This document shows positions 27,998-37,932 of a DNA stretch of 64,000 nucleotides, piece after piece. The stretch's first letter is position 1; each line of letters opens with the position of its first letter. Source of the DNA: Mycobacterium sp. 852002-51971_SCH5477799-a (lineage in GTDB: Bacteria; Actinomycetota; Actinomycetes; Mycobacteriales; Mycobacteriaceae); contig NZ_LZIF01000005.1 in NCBI RefSeq assembly GCF_001667145.1, positions 50,597 to 114,596 of the forward strand, given 5' to 3'. The translations under genes were made by a program, and so were the position numbers. Below the pieces are notes generated by a model that did not search any database, had not been told where the DNA came from, and was given only the letters and a program-made list of their open reading frames with translations.

Positions 27998-29119
27998 GTG
28001 AGGCTCGACAGGCGAAGCAGGGCACTGGCCGCCGTGGCGTTGGTGACGGCGCTCGTCGCCGGAGCACTGACCGCCTGCGGTAGCGATGAGAACCGCCGCG
28101 GGGCCGCGGGGCCCAGCTCCGGCGTCACCGGAACGGCCGGGTGTGGTGGCAAGGACAAGCTGACGGCGGAGGGCTCGACCGCCCAAGAGAACGCGATCAC
28201 GGTGTTCAACCAGGTGTGGGGCCAGTACTGCCCCAGAAAGGGTCTGGCCTATAACCCAACCGGATCCGGCGCCGGCCGTGAGCAGTTCATCGCCGGACAT
28301 GTCGATTTCGCGGGCGCGGACTCCCCCTTGGTCGCCGACCAGATCGGGCCCGCCGCCAAGCGCTGCGACGGAAACCCCGCGTGGGACCTGCCGATGGTCT
28401 TCGGCCCGATCGGGATCGTCTACAACCTGCCCGAAAATCCGGACCTGGCGATCAACAGCGACGCGCTGGCCAAGATTTTCACCGGCAGGATCACCGCCTG
28501 GAACGACCCGATCCTGGTGGCGCTGAATCCGGGCACGCAGCTACCCGACACCAAGATCACGCCGATCTACCGGACCGACTCGTCGGGAACCACCGACAAC
28601 GTCCAGAAATATCTGACCGCGGCCGCGCCGCAGAGCTGGTCCAAGGGAGTCGGCACGGAGTTTCAGGGCGGTGTCGGCGAGGGCGCCGCGAAGTCGGCGG
28701 GCATCATCCAGGCGGTGCGGGCCACCCCGGGCGCGATCGGATACGTCGAGAAGGCCTTCGCCGACCAGGCCCACATGCCGTACGCCAAAATCGCCACCCG
28801 CGGTGGCGTCATTCCCCTGACCAACGAGACCGCTGGGAACGCCGTCAACGCGGCCAAATTCCTGGCCGAGGGCGACGACCTGGTGCTCGACCTCAACGCC
28901 ATGTACGGCTCCGAGGAACCGGGCGTCTACCCGTTGCTGCTGGTCACCTACGAGATCGTGTGCTCAAAGGGTTACGACGCCCAGACGTCGGCGGCCGTCA
29001 AATCGTTCCTCGCCGTGTCCGCCAGCACCGCGCAGGGCGAACTTGCGAAGGCCGGGTACGTGCCGTTGCCGGATAAGGTCAGGGAACGACTGGTTACGGC
29101 CATCAATGCGATGCAGTAA
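27998..29119 (+). CDS. pstS: Phosphate ABC transporter, substrate-binding lipoprotein
   Basis: A 373-residue lipoprotein. The N terminus (RLDRRSR, then a hydrophobic stretch) ends in the lipobox LTAC, giving a lipidated cysteine at about residue 27. The mature protein has AEGSTAQENAITVFNQVW, GSGAGREQFIAGHVDFAGADSP and DSSGTTDNVQKYL, the phosphate-binding loops of PstS. The GTG at 27998 gives an ideal signal peptide; an ATG at 27965 would add 11 residues. It is the first of four consecutive pst genes, downstream of mshD. Expected to be induced by phosphate starvation. Confidence 0.92.
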   Translation: MRLDRRSRALAAVALVTALVAGALTACGSDENRRGAAGPSSGVTGTAGCGGKDKLTAEGSTAQENAITVFNQVWGQYCPRKGLAYNPTGSGAGREQFIAGHVDFAGADSPLVADQIGPAAKRCDGNPAWDLPMVFGPIGIVYNLPENPDLAINSDALAKIFTGRITAWNDPILVALNPGTQLPDTKITPIYRTDSSGTTDNVQKYLTAAAPQSWSKGVGTEFQGGVGEGAAKSAGIIQAVRATPGAIGYVEKAFADQAHMPYAKIATRGGVIPLTNETAGNAVNAAKFLAEGDDLVLDLNAMYGSEEPGVYPLLLVTYEIVCSKGYDAQTSAAVKSFLAVSASTAQGELAKAGYVPLPDKVRERLVTAINAMQ

Positions 29120-29170
29120 CCGAGTGCATCGGGTTGCGAGGAGTGACAACAGACCTGTGACGGGATCACC

Positions 29171-30205
29171 GTGACAACGCCGAATCCCATCGACGCGGGT
29201 TCGGGTGCGGTTGTCGCCGCGCCGTTTCCGGACAAGCAGGCCACACCCACCAGCCCCTGGGGAGAGGGGCGGCCTCATGTGGCCGACCGGATCTTCCGCT
29301 GGCTCGCGCAATCCTCGGGCGTCGTCATCATCGTGGTCATCGCCGCGATCGCCACGTTCCTGCTCGGACGCGCGATACCGGCTCTGCACCGCAATCGGGA
29401 GAACTTTTTCAGCTACGCCGGTGTATGGGGCACCACGGACACCTCGGCGATGCACTTCGGCATCGCCACCCTGGTGCCGGTCACCGTGTTCGTGTCGCTG
29501 TTCGCGTTGGTCCTGGCCATGCCGGTCGCGCTGGGCGTGGCCATCTTCATCACTCAATACGCCCCGCGGCCGGTCGCCACGCCGCTGGCCTACTCGGTCG
29601 ACCTGCTGGCCGCGGTGCCCTCGATCATCTACGGAGCGTGGGGACTGTATGTGCTGGCGCCGCAGCTGCGGCCCGTCGCCACCTGGCTCAATCGCTCGCT
29701 GGGCTGGTGTTTCCTGTTCGCCAACGGCAATGCCTCACCCGCCGGCGGGGGAACCATCTTCACCGGCGGCATCGTCCTGGCGGTGATGATCCTGCCGATC
29801 ATCACCGCGGTCACCCGCGAAGTGTTCGTCCAGACGCCACAGGACCAGATCGAGGCCGTGCTGGCGCTCGGGGCCACCCGCTGGGAAGTGGTCAAGACGG
29901 TAACGCTGCCGTTCGGGCGGTCGGGCTATGTCAGCGGGTCGATGCTGGGGCTGGGCCGCGCCCTCGGTGAGACTGTGGCGTTGCTGATCATTCTGCGGGG
30001 CACCCAATCAGCCTTCGGGTGGTCGCTGTTCGACGGCGGCTCCACCTTTGCGACCAAGATCGCAGGCGCCGCAGCCGAATTCGATGACCGGTACAAGGCC
30101 GGCGCGTACATCGCCGCCGGGCTGACGCTCTTCGTGCTCACCTTCGTGGTCGACGCCCTGGCCCGCGGCGCCGTCGCCGGGGCGGGACGACGGGGGGCCC
30201 GATGA
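29171..30205 (+). CDS. pstC: Phosphate ABC transporter permease PstC
   Basis: A 344-residue permease with six predicted helices. An N-terminal 45-residue cytosolic stretch precedes the first helix (SSGVVIIVVIAAIATFLLG). The EAA-like loop is in EAVLALGATRWEVVKTVTLPFG, which contacts PstB. GTG start; the stop overlaps the pstA ATG by four bases. It forms the membrane channel with PstA. Confidence 0.93.
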   Translation: MTTPNPIDAGSGAVVAAPFPDKQATPTSPWGEGRPHVADRIFRWLAQSSGVVIIVVIAAIATFLLGRAIPALHRNRENFFSYAGVWGTTDTSAMHFGIATLVPVTVFVSLFALVLAMPVALGVAIFITQYAPRPVATPLAYSVDLLAAVPSIIYGAWGLYVLAPQLRPVATWLNRSLGWCFLFANGNASPAGGGTIFTGGIVLAVMILPIITAVTREVFVQTPQDQIEAVLALGATRWEVVKTVTLPFGRSGYVSGSMLGLGRALGETVALLIILRGTQSAFGWSLFDGGSTFATKIAGAAAEFDDRYKAGAYIAAGLTLFVLTFVVDALARGAVAGAGRRGAR

Positions 30206-31116
30206 CCTCGATGCTGGACCGGCCCCTCAAGCCGCGGACGTTCTCGCCGGTCAGCTGGCGCCGTCGTACCACGAACTACGTTGCGGCCCTGCTGGTTTCA
30301 CTATCGTTACTGATCGCTGTGACGCCGTTGGTGATGGTGTTGTGGTCGGTGGCCGTCAAGGGTTTCAAGGCGGTCGCGTCAACTGTGTGGTGGACGCACT
30401 CGCAAGCCGGGATGACGGCGTTCGTGACCGGGGGTGGCGCCTACCACGCGCTGGTCGGCACCGTCCTGCAGGGGGTGGTATGTGCCCTCATCGCCGTCCC
30501 GCTCGGGCTGATGGTCGCGATCTATCTGGTCGAGTACGGCGGCGGCACCGCGCTGGGGAGACTGGCGTCGTTCATGGTGGACATCCTCAGCGGTGTGCCG
30601 TCAATCGTTGCCGCGCTGTTCATCTACGCGTTGTGCGTGGCCATGCTGGGACTTCCCCGGTCGCAGTTCGCGGTATCGCTGGCGCTCGTCTTGCTGATGC
30701 TCCCGGTGATCGTGCGCGCCACCGAGGAAATGCTGCGAATCGTCCCGGTGGACCTTCGCGAGGCCAGTTACGCGCTGGGCATCACCAAGTGGAAAACCAT
30801 TGCGCGGGTAGTGATTCCCACCGGATTGTCCGGCATCGTCACGGGGATACTGCTGGCGATGGCCAGGGTGATGGGCGAGACGGCGCCGCTGCTGATCCTC
30901 GTCGGTTACGCACAATCAATGAACTTCGATATCTTCAGCGGGTTCATGGGGACGCTGCCCGGCATGATGTTCAACCAGACGACGGCCGGCGCGAGCCTCA
31001 ATCCCATCCCCACGGATCGGTTGTGGGGTGCCGCATTAACCCTCATCCTGGTGATCGCCGTCATCAACATCGCGGCCCGGGTGATAGCGAGATTTCTGGG
31101 CACCAGGAAGTCATAG
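30202..31116 (+). CDS. pstA: Phosphate ABC transporter permease PstA
   Basis: A 304-residue permease with six helices, for example NYVAALLVSLSLLIAVTPLV at the N terminus. The cytosolic coupling loop is REASYALGITKWKTIARVVIP and LARVMGETAPLLILVGYA is the conserved last-third segment. It pairs with PstC. It is followed by pstB after 13 bases. Confidence 0.93.
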   Translation: MTSMLDRPLKPRTFSPVSWRRRTTNYVAALLVSLSLLIAVTPLVMVLWSVAVKGFKAVASTVWWTHSQAGMTAFVTGGGAYHALVGTVLQGVVCALIAVPLGLMVAIYLVEYGGGTALGRLASFMVDILSGVPSIVAALFIYALCVAMLGLPRSQFAVSLALVLLMLPVIVRATEEMLRIVPVDLREASYALGITKWKTIARVVIPTGLSGIVTGILLAMARVMGETAPLLILVGYAQSMNFDIFSGFMGTLPGMMFNQTTAGASLNPIPTDRLWGAALTLILVIAVINIAARVIARFLGTRKS

Positions 31117-31129
31117 GCAGGAGCAGTAA

Positions 31130-31906
31130 GTGGCCAAACGGTTGGACCTCAAGAGCGTCAACATCTACTACGGATCGTTTCACGCGGTCGCGGATGTGAC
31201 GCTGTCGGTTCTGCCCCGCAGCGTGACCGCGTTCATCGGCCCGTCGGGTTGCGGCAAAACGACGGTGCTGCGCACGCTGAACCGGATGCACGAGGTGGTG
31301 CCCGGCGGACGGGTCGAGGGCAGCGTGCTCCTCGACGACGAAGACATCTATGGCGCCGGAGTCGATCCGGTCGGCGTGCGCCGGGCCATCGGGATGGTGT
31401 TCCAGCGACCGAACCCGTTCCCCGCCATGTCGATTCGCGACAACGTGGTGGCCGGCCTGAAATTGCAGGGGGTTCGCAATCGCAAGGTGCTCGACGAGAC
31501 GGCAGAGTATTCGCTGCGCGGGGCGAATCTGTGGGATGAGGTCAAGAATCGGTTGGATCGGCCCGGCGGTGGATTGTCCGGCGGGCAGCAGCAGCGCCTG
31601 TGCATCGCGCGGGCGATCGCCGTACAACCCGATGTGCTGCTGATGGACGAGCCGTGTTCGGCGCTGGACCCGATCTCGACGATGGCCATCGAGGAGCTGA
31701 TCAGCGAACTGAAGCAGGACTACACCATCGTCATCGTCACCCACAACATGCAGCAGGCGGCGCGGGTCAGCGACTACACGGCGTTCTTCAACCTGGAAGC
31801 CGTCGGAAAACCAGGTCGGCTGATCGAAGTGGACGACACCGAGAAGATCTTCTCCAACCCGAGCCAGAAGGCGACCGAGGACTACATTTCCGGCCGATTC
31901 GGCTAG
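31130..31906 (+). CDS. pstB: Phosphate ABC transporter ATP-binding protein
   Basis: A 258-residue ATPase with Walker [11 protein letters not shown]-loop FQRPNPFP, signature LSGGQQQRL, Walker [14 protein letters not shown] and the switch histidine in IVTHNMQQ. It energises phosphate import with PstSCA. GTG start preceded by AGGAG. M. tuberculosis has an orthologue here called phoT (Rv0820). It converges on phoU with 17 bases between stops. Confidence 0.95.
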   Translation: MAKRLDLKSVNIYYGSFHAVADVTLSVLPRSVTAFIGPSGCGKTTVLRTLNRMHEVVPGGRVEGSVLLDDEDIYGAGVDPVGVRRAIGMVFQRPNPFPAMSIRDNVVAGLKLQGVRNRKVLDETAEYSLRGANLWDEVKNRLDRPGGGLSGGQQQRLCIARAIAVQPDVLLMDEPCSALDPISTMAIEELISELKQDYTIVIVTHNMQQAARVSDYTAFFNLEAVGKPGRLIEVDDTEKIFSNPSQKATEDYISGRFG

Positions 31907-31923
31907 CCCGATGGGGTGTTCGC

Positions 31924-32592
31924 CTACTGGGAGGCGGGTTTCGCTTCTTCCTCGGGAAGTCTGCCGGTCGCCTGGAAGATGACTCGCCGGGCCACCTCGA
32001 CGGCGTGGTCGGCGAAACGCTCATAGAACCGGCCCAGCAATGTCACGTCGACGGCCGCCGCGACGCCGTGCTTCCATTCACGGTCCATCAGGACCGAGAA
32101 CAGATGCCGGTGCAGGTCGTCCATGGCGTCGTCTTCTTCGCGAATCCGGGCGGCCTTCTCCGGGTCGCGCGACAACACCACCTCTTGCGCGCTGTTGCCC
32201 AATTCGACTGCAATGCTGCCCATTTCGGCGAAATAGCCATTGACCTCTTCGGGTAAGGCGTGCTGGGGATGCCGGCGACGGGCGATCTTGGCGACGTGCA
32301 GTGCCAGCGCACCCATCCGGTCGATGTCCGCCACCATCTGAATCGCACTCACAATGGCCCTCAAATCGCCGGCCACCGGCGCCTGTAAAGCCAGTAGCAC
32401 GAAGGCGCTTTCTTCGGCGCGCGCACTCAGTACGGCGATGGCCTCGTGATCGGAGATGACTTGTTCGGCTAGCACCAAGTCGGCTTGCAGCAGAGCCTGG
32501 GTGGCGCGCTCCATAGCGATTCCTGCCAAGCCGCACATCTCGCCGAGGCGCTCGGATAACTCCGAGAGTTGCTCGTGGTAGGCGGTCCGCAT
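31924..32592 (-). CDS. phoY2: PhoU-type phosphate signalling regulator
   Basis: A 222-residue all-helical PhoU with two three-helix repeats, each with a metal-binding E/DxxxD pattern ([20 protein letters not shown] in the first; [15 protein letters not shown] in the second). PhoU links the Pst transporter to the phosphate-sensing kinase and represses the Pho regulon when phosphate is ample. It is convergent with pstB. Name by position (Rv0821c, PhoY2). Confidence 0.93.
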   Translation of the reverse strand: MRTAYHEQLSELSERLGEMCGLAGIAMERATQALLQADLVLAEQVISDHEAIAVLSARAEESAFVLLALQAPVAGDLRAIVSAIQMVADIDRMGALALHVAKIARRRHPQHALPEEVNGYFAEMGSIAVELGNSAQEVVLSRDPEKAARIREEDDAMDDLHRHLFSVLMDREWKHGVAAAVDVTLLGRFYERFADHAVEVARRVIFQATGRLPEEEAKPASQ

Positions 32593-32650
32593 ATCACCAA
32601 GGGTACGGTCTCCCCGCCCGAAAAGGGCGGCGGAACGCCGTCAAAAGCGG

Positions 32651-34711
32651 TTACTCGCAGGTGGTGTCGGCCGCGTTGGTGACGGTCAGGTCCTCGGGCA
32701 GCTTCGCCGGTGCATTGCTCGAGCCGCGTTCGATCTGCAGGTTCATCGAGGAGCCGCTGGGCGAGGGAGTGGAGACCGACTTGAAGTCGGGGCCCAAAAC
32801 CACCTGCACGACCTGTCCGTAGCCGGACACCCGCTGGACTTTCGCGTTGGCGAACGAGGACGCCACGGTGGCGGCGGCCTCCTCGTTACCCGGCGAGAAC
32901 AGCACGGTCGTCGCGTTGACCGAACTGGGGTAATCGTCGGGCGACATCACGTTGAAGCCGTCGTGCTTGAGCTGGGTGGTCGCGGTGGTCGCCAGACCGC
33001 TTTGCGTGGTCGCGTTGGAGACCCGCACCGTCACGCCGCTGGGCGAGGTCGTGGTGACCTGCTCGGGCTGCGCCTCCGGCGCCGGTGCCGGCGACTTCCT
33101 GGTGGTGGGCGCCTTCGACGGGCCCTTCGTTCCAGAAGTGCTCAAATTCTGCGCGTTCTGGTCGTTTTCCTCGGGTAGCGGATCGTCGTTGATGACGGCG
33201 TCGAACAGGGCGCGCATGTCGGCCATCCGTGGCGGCTCGTCGCCGTTCTGGTCGGTGACACCGGTCGGCACGGTGACGAACGTGACGTGCCCGGCTGCCA
33301 TGCCCTGCAACGACTGACCGAGTTGGATCAGGTCCTTGGACTGCACGTTGTCGACGACGGTGTCGCTGATGAACATGTTGACGACGCTGTTGAGCTTGTG
33401 GGGGTCCAGCAGCGTGTCTTCGGAGATCAACGACCGCAGCAACGACGACAGGAACAGCTGCTGACGTTTGATCCGGCCGTAATCGCCATTGACCTCGGTG
33501 GTGACCTGGCGGGCCCGCACATAGTTCAGGGCGGTGGAGCCGTCGAGCACCTGGCGTCCACCGTGTTCGAGGACCGTGCCCAACTCATAGTCGTGCAGCG
33601 GCGTGCTCGAGCAGACCTCGACCCCGCCGAGGGCGTCGACCATTTTCGCGAAGCCGGAGAAGTCGACGGCGATGAAGCGATTGATGCTCAAGCCGGACAG
33701 CTTCTGGATTTCCTTCACCAGACACTTGGGGCCGCCGAAGGCGAACGCCGAGTTCAGTTTGGTCTCGGTGTAGACCATCTTCGGGCCGTAGGTCTTGGTC
33801 TTCGGGTCGTACAGGGGTCCGTACTTGCCGGTTTCGGGGTTCCACGCCTCGCACTGCATCGGGGTGATCGCCAGGTCGCGCGGGAACGACACCGCCACGA
33901 CGCGCTTACGGTTGGCCGGGATGTTGACCAGCATGACCGTGTCCGAGCGCTCGCCGTCGGCGTCGTCGGTGGTTCCGGCGCCCATGTTGGCGTTGTCGCC
34001 CAGGCGCGAGTCGAGACCGACGATCAAGAAGTCCTCGTCGCCGTACTGACCGCCCGGGTCGCGGATGTCGCTGGAATTCTGGTCGAGCGCGCTGATCGTA
34101 TTCAGCCGGGCGTTTTTCGACGTGCTCCACTGCCATGCCCCGCCGGTCATGGCCAGGGCCAGCACGGCAGCCAGGGCGGCCGTCGACCGTGCAGCCACCA
34201 GCAGTGGCCGGCGCCGGCGTTTGGGTTCCTCGGCGCTGGTGTCTGCGACCAGGTCCTCCGGGTCCTCGTCGTTCGGGTAATAGGCGGCCTCCAGGGCCCG
34301 GAGCTCGGCGACGGCGTCCACGGAGTAGGCGAGGTCGTCGATCACCTGCGTTTTCTGCAGGTGGATCGGCAGGCCAGGCTCGGCGCCGGTGGGCTCGACC
34401 TCGGAATCCTCCGGGGCGGCGCGATGATGGACGGGCCGGCCGGGGGCACCGATCTTGGCGATCAGATCGGCGACGCTGACGCCGCCGCCGGTGTGGGATC
34501 CGCCCCGATCGGTGTCATCCTCGCGCGGCCCGACGGCCTCGATCGCGCCCTCGGGCTGCCAGCGGTGAAGATTGTCGCCGGCCGGCGGTGCAAAGAATCG
34601 CTCCCAGGGGGCCGCGCCCAACGGCGCCGGGTCCGTCGCGATCGGATAGGTACGCGCCCCGCCCGGGCCGTGCCGACCATTGAGAGTGGCGTCGTTCTCG
34701 GCGTCACTCAT
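32651..34711 (-). CDS. LytR-CpsA-Psr (LCP) family cell-wall ligase
   Basis: A 686-residue membrane protein. The long cytosolic N terminus (about 1-170) is low-complexity, followed by one helix near residue 180 (STAALAAVLALAMTGGAW). The LCP domain (about 215-410) has LIVGLDSRLGDN, RSDTVMLVNIPANRKRVVAVSFPRDL-type sequence with key Arg/Asp residues, and a later NYVRARQ segment. A Thr/Pro/Ala-rich linker precedes a C-terminal LytR_C domain (VTVRVSNATTQSGLATTA, about 570-650). LCP enzymes attach arabinogalactan to peptidoglycan. Position matches Rv0822c. The start lies 211 bases from the dusB stop. Confidence 0.9.
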   Translation of the reverse strand: MSDAENDATLNGRHGPGGARTYPIATDPAPLGAAPWERFFAPPAGDNLHRWQPEGAIEAVGPREDDTDRGGSHTGGGVSVADLIAKIGAPGRPVHHRAAPEDSEVEPTGAEPGLPIHLQKTQVIDDLAYSVDAVAELRALEAAYYPNDEDPEDLVADTSAEEPKRRRRPLLVAARSTAALAAVLALAMTGGAWQWSTSKNARLNTISALDQNSSDIRDPGGQYGDEDFLIVGLDSRLGDNANMGAGTTDDADGERSDTVMLVNIPANRKRVVAVSFPRDLAITPMQCEAWNPETGKYGPLYDPKTKTYGPKMVYTETKLNSAFAFGGPKCLVKEIQKLSGLSINRFIAVDFSGFAKMVDALGGVEVCSSTPLHDYELGTVLEHGGRQVLDGSTALNYVRARQVTTEVNGDYGRIKRQQLFLSSLLRSLISEDTLLDPHKLNSVVNMFISDTVVDNVQSKDLIQLGQSLQGMAAGHVTFVTVPTGVTDQNGDEPPRMADMRALFDAVINDDPLPEENDQNAQNLSTSGTKGPSKAPTTRKSPAPAPEAQPEQVTTTSPSGVTVRVSNATTQSGLATTATTQLKHDGFNVMSPDDYPSSVNATTVLFSPGNEEAAATVASSFANAKVQRVSGYGQVVQVVLGPDFKSVSTPSPSGSSMNLQIERGSSNAPAKLPEDLTVTNAADTTCE

Positions 34712-34922
34712 GTCGTACCGGCCTCCGAAGCTCTGATGCGGACGTCAGCGTGCTCGTGCTTAATGTCAGCGCAGTGTCGCGTTGCGCGCGCCCGCGGCTG
34801 GTGCCAACCAGTTTTGCCACCGCTGGTGTGGCGGCACGGAATCGATCCGCCACCCAAGCGCACGCAATAAAGCCCACATCGTACTGACTTATCGGCCCGG
34901 ACGCGATTTTCGAGCCGTCGGC
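34712..34922. other. Intergenic region upstream of the LCP gene
   Basis: No gene is visible here between the dusB stop and the LCP start. It probably carries the LCP promoter. An antisense-frame reading of dusB (34708-35370) spans it, but has arginine-rich shadow composition and was not accepted. Confidence 0.6.
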
Positions 34923-36056
34923 TCAGCCCCCGGAGTGCATGACGTCGGCGCCCGCCGGCACCGTGCAGTCGTCGGGGTCGGTCAGCCAACCTTCCGGCAG
35001 CACCACCCGGGCCGGTGAACCCTGCCGGCCGCGAGGGCCCGTCGCCTCGTCCGGGAACGGCACGGCGCCGTCGAGCCGGTCGAGCAGGGAGTCCAGTTCG
35101 TCGAGCGTCTTGACCATCGCCAGCGCGCGGCGCAGCTCGGAGCCGGCCGGAAAGCCGTGCAGATACCAGCCGACGTGCTTGCGGATGTCGCGCATGCCCT
35201 TGTCCTCGCCGAAGTGCGCGGCCAGCAGTTGCCCGTGTCGTCGGACGATGTCGGCGACCTCGCCCAGCGTCGGGGGTGTGGGCGGTGGGCTGCCAGTGAA
35301 GGCGGCCGACAGCTCGGCGAAAAGCCAGGGCCGGCCCAGGCAGCCGCGGCCGATGACGACGCCGTCGCATCCGGTGGTGGCCATCATGGTCAGCGCGTCA
35401 CTGGCGTCATAGATGTCGCCGTTGCCGAGTACCGGGATGGTCCGCACCTGCTGTTTGAGCCTGGCGATCTGTTCCCAGTCGGCGGTGCCGGAATAACGCT
35501 GCGCGGCCGTGCGGGCATGCAGCGCGACGGCGGCGGCGCCTTCGGCTTCGGCGATGCGGCCGGCGTCGAGGTGTGTTTGGTGCTCGTCGTCGATGCCGAT
35601 GCGGAACTTCACGGTCACCGGTATCTGGGTGCCCTCGGTGCCGCGCACCGCCGCGGCGACGATCTGACCGAACAGCCGCCGTTTGTATGGCAGCGCCGAT
35701 CCGCCGCCGCGCTTGGTCACCTTCGGCACCGGGCAGCCGAAATTCATGTCGATGTGATCGGCCAGGCCTTCGTCGGCGATCATCTTGGCGGCCGCGTAGG
35801 TGGTCGCGGGGTCGACGGTGTAGAGCTGCAGCGAACGCGGCGACTCGTCGGGGGCGAATGTGGTCATGTGCAGGGTGGCCGGATGGCGCTCGACAAGCGC
35901 ACGCGCCGTGACCATCTCGCAGACATAGAGCCCGCTGACGGTGCCGACCTTGGCTTGCTCCAATTCGCGGCACAGCGTTCGGAACGCGACGTTTGTCACG
36001 CCCGCCATCGGTGCCAGGACCACCGGGCTGGCGAGCGCGATGGAACCGATGCGCAC
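34923..36056 (-). CDS. dusB: tRNA-dihydrouridine synthase
   Basis: A 377-residue FMN enzyme that reduces uridines in the D-loop of tRNAs. LAPMAGVTNVAFRTLC opens the barrel; DMNFGCPVPKVTKRGGGSAL contains the catalytic cysteine; GNGDIYDASDALTMMATTGCDGVVIGRGCLGRPW is the phosphate-binding region for FMN. A helical C-terminal domain follows. The start is eight bases after the desA1 stop, so the two genes share a transcript. Synteny: Rv0823c. Confidence 0.93.
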   Translation of the reverse strand: MRIGSIALASPVVLAPMAGVTNVAFRTLCRELEQAKVGTVSGLYVCEMVTARALVERHPATLHMTTFAPDESPRSLQLYTVDPATTYAAAKMIADEGLADHIDMNFGCPVPKVTKRGGGSALPYKRRLFGQIVAAAVRGTEGTQIPVTVKFRIGIDDEHQTHLDAGRIAEAEGAAAVALHARTAAQRYSGTADWEQIARLKQQVRTIPVLGNGDIYDASDALTMMATTGCDGVVIGRGCLGRPWLFAELSAAFTGSPPPTPPTLGEVADIVRRHGQLLAAHFGEDKGMRDIRKHVGWYLHGFPAGSELRRALAMVKTLDELDSLLDRLDGAVPFPDEATGPRGRQGSPARVVLPEGWLTDPDDCTVPAGADVMHSGG

Positions 36057-36063
36057 CCCTTGG

Positions 36064-37086
36064 TTACCGCCGGCTCATGGTCAGCGTGCCCGCGGTTTGG
36101 TGCAGCTCCAATGCGGTTGTCTTCTTGCCGGTGCGGGCTTCGCGGTCGAGCTGACGCTGCTTTGAGATCTCGAACTTCTCGCAGGTTTGCTCGAGTTCCT
36201 TGATCAGCAGCGCGAGATCGTCGCGCATGGCGGCCGCCTCACCGGTGAAGTCCTCACGCTCGAAGATGCGCCATTTCTTCAGCACCGGCATGACGACGTC
36301 GTCGAGGTGGATACGCGGGTCGTAGACGCCGCCGACGGCGATGACGACGGCCTTCCGGCGGAATTCGGGCACCTGGTAGCCCGGCATCTGGAAGTTGCGC
36401 AGCACCTTGTGCAGGGACTTCATCGCCTGATTGGGCGCGGCGGCGAACCCGGCGTCGCTGACGTCGCGGTAGAAGATCATGTGCAGGTTCTCGTCGGCCG
36501 AGATCTTGGCCAGCAATTGGTCGGCGATCGTCTCGTTGCAGGCCTTGCCGGTGTTGCGGTGCGAAATCCGCGTCGCCAGCTCCTGGAACGTGACGTAGAT
36601 GACCGAGTCGAACAGGCTCTCGGCGAACAAATCGGCTCGAATCTGCTGGTTCTGACCGGGGCTGAAGCCGCGGTTCACGACCTCCATGCGCAGCTTTTCC
36701 AGCTCGGTGGGGTCGACCGCGCGGGTCACCACCAGATAGTCGCGCAGCGCGATGCCGTGGCGGTTCTCCTCGGCGGTCCACCGGTTGACCCACTGACCCC
36801 ACGCGCCGTCCATGCCGAAATTCATCGCGATCTCGCGGTGATACGACGGCAGGTTGTCTTCGGTCATCAGGTTCTGCACCATCGCCACCTGGGCGACGTC
36901 GGAGAGCTGTGACTGGCCTGGCTCCCAGTCCTGTCCTCCCAGCGCGTAGTAGTTCTTGCCGTCCGACCACGGGATGTAGTCGTGCGGGTTCCAGTTCTTG
37001 TGCATGCTCTCGTGCCGGTTCAGGTACTTCTCGACGAACGGCTCGAGTTCGTGCAGCAGCTGTAAGTCCGTCAGCCCGGCTGACAT
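36064..37086 (-). CDS. desA1: Acyl-ACP desaturase DesA1
   Basis: A 340-residue soluble diiron desaturase. The two iron-binding helices carry EENRHGIALRDYL and DENLHMIFYRD, each with the ExxH motif; another carboxylate is in HELEPFVEKYLNRHESMHK. The enzyme introduces double bonds in acyl-ACP chains used for mycolic acid synthesis. It is followed by dusB in the same direction. The 164-base upstream region to the tetR stop is AT-richer than its surroundings (for example around 37117-37160) and probably holds the promoter. Confidence 0.93.
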   Translation of the reverse strand: MSAGLTDLQLLHELEPFVEKYLNRHESMHKNWNPHDYIPWSDGKNYYALGGQDWEPGQSQLSDVAQVAMVQNLMTEDNLPSYHREIAMNFGMDGAWGQWVNRWTAEENRHGIALRDYLVVTRAVDPTELEKLRMEVVNRGFSPGQNQQIRADLFAESLFDSVIYVTFQELATRISHRNTGKACNETIADQLLAKISADENLHMIFYRDVSDAGFAAAPNQAMKSLHKVLRNFQMPGYQVPEFRRKAVVIAVGGVYDPRIHLDDVVMPVLKKWRIFEREDFTGEAAAMRDDLALLIKELEQTCEKFEISKQRQLDREARTGKKTTALELHQTAGTLTMSRR

Positions 37087-37250
37087 ACGGCCTCCAGTTA
37101 TCTGTGTCGATGGGTAGCAGTCAATATATCTGTGTACTCAAGTAGCATCAAGTTTTTCGTCGGCGCGCCAGGTGACATTTCTATGTCGGTTCGAGTGGGC
37201 CCGTTGCCTACCGGTACGGCTTGCCGATGGCGCACGATTGAAAACACGCG

Positions 37251-37865
37251 TTACTGCGACTTGCCGAGTTCCCCGGCCGGGACGTACGGCGCGGCCGTGA
37301 TGTACAGCATGTTGATGCAGTAATCGATGAATTGCTGGCGGGTGGCGCCCAGCTGTCCGTGCAGGTAGGCGGTGAACAGGCCCGACAACCCGCCGATCAG
37401 GCTGGTGGCGATCATTTTTTGCAGTACGGCATCACCGATTCGGGACAGCTTGCGCTGCAGCAGATCGATGAAATTGGGCATCCATTCCGCGCCGGAGCGG
37501 GTCAGGACGGGCTCCACCGCCGGCGCCAGCAGCAGCACCCGTCCACGGACCGGGTCGTCGACCATCAGCTCGACGAATCGCTCGACGGCCTCCCGCGGGG
37601 TCGTCGCCGATGTCAGGGCGCTCATCGCTCGCGTGCAGACATCGTCGTAGACCGCGCGCACGAATTCGTCGCGGTCGGCGAAGCTTTCGTAGAAGTAGCG
37701 TTCGGTCAGCGCGGCCTCGCGGCAGACCGCGCGCACGGTCAGTGCAGGGCCGCCGGCACTGCCGAGTAACTGCACGCCGGCGTTGATGAGGTTGTCGCGG
37801 CGGAGCGCGAGGCGGCTCTCCAAGGGGACCCCGGTCCAGCGTCCCCGTCGTTGACCCGTCTGCAC
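37251..37865 (-). CDS. TetR family transcriptional regulator
   Basis: A 204-residue regulator with a helix-turn-helix at about residues 20-65 (RRDNLINAGVQLLGSAG, ALTVRAVCREAALTERYFYESF). It is at the Rv0825c position. The GTG at 37865 is preferred to a TTG at 37904 because AGGAG lies upstream and because the longer form would swallow a symmetric operator-like sequence at 37885-37904. It is divergent from an MpaB-family oxygenase gene 67 bases away and probably regulates it. Confidence 0.85.
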   Translation of the reverse strand: MQTGQRRGRWTGVPLESRLALRRDNLINAGVQLLGSAGGPALTVRAVCREAALTERYFYESFADRDEFVRAVYDDVCTRAMSALTSATTPREAVERFVELMVDDPVRGRVLLLAPAVEPVLTRSGAEWMPNFIDLLQRKLSRIGDAVLQKMIATSLIGGLSGLFTAYLHGQLGATRQQFIDYCINMLYITAAPYVPAGELGKSQ

Positions 37866-37884
37866 ATCGCTCCTAAGCTCTAGA

Positions 37885-37904
37885 TTGACAACGGTTGTAG
37901 TCAA
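37885..37904. promoter_or_regulatory. Probable operator between divergent tetR and MpaB-family genes
   Basis: TTGAC and GTCAA ends flank an ACAAC/GTTGT inner pair, giving a 20-base near-palindrome in the 67-base divergent gap. Size and place suit a TetR dimer. Inference from symmetry only. Confidence 0.4.
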
Positions 37905-37932
37905 AATTCACGATACCTACAGGGATCTAATA

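Noticed and set aside
33287..34870. Rightward 527-codon frame opposite the LCP gene
   Set aside because: Shadow of the LCP protein; no recognisable domains, and arginine/valine/glycine skew typical of antisense frames.
35157..36203. Rightward 348-codon frame opposite dusB
   Set aside because: Antisense shadow with no conserved motif.
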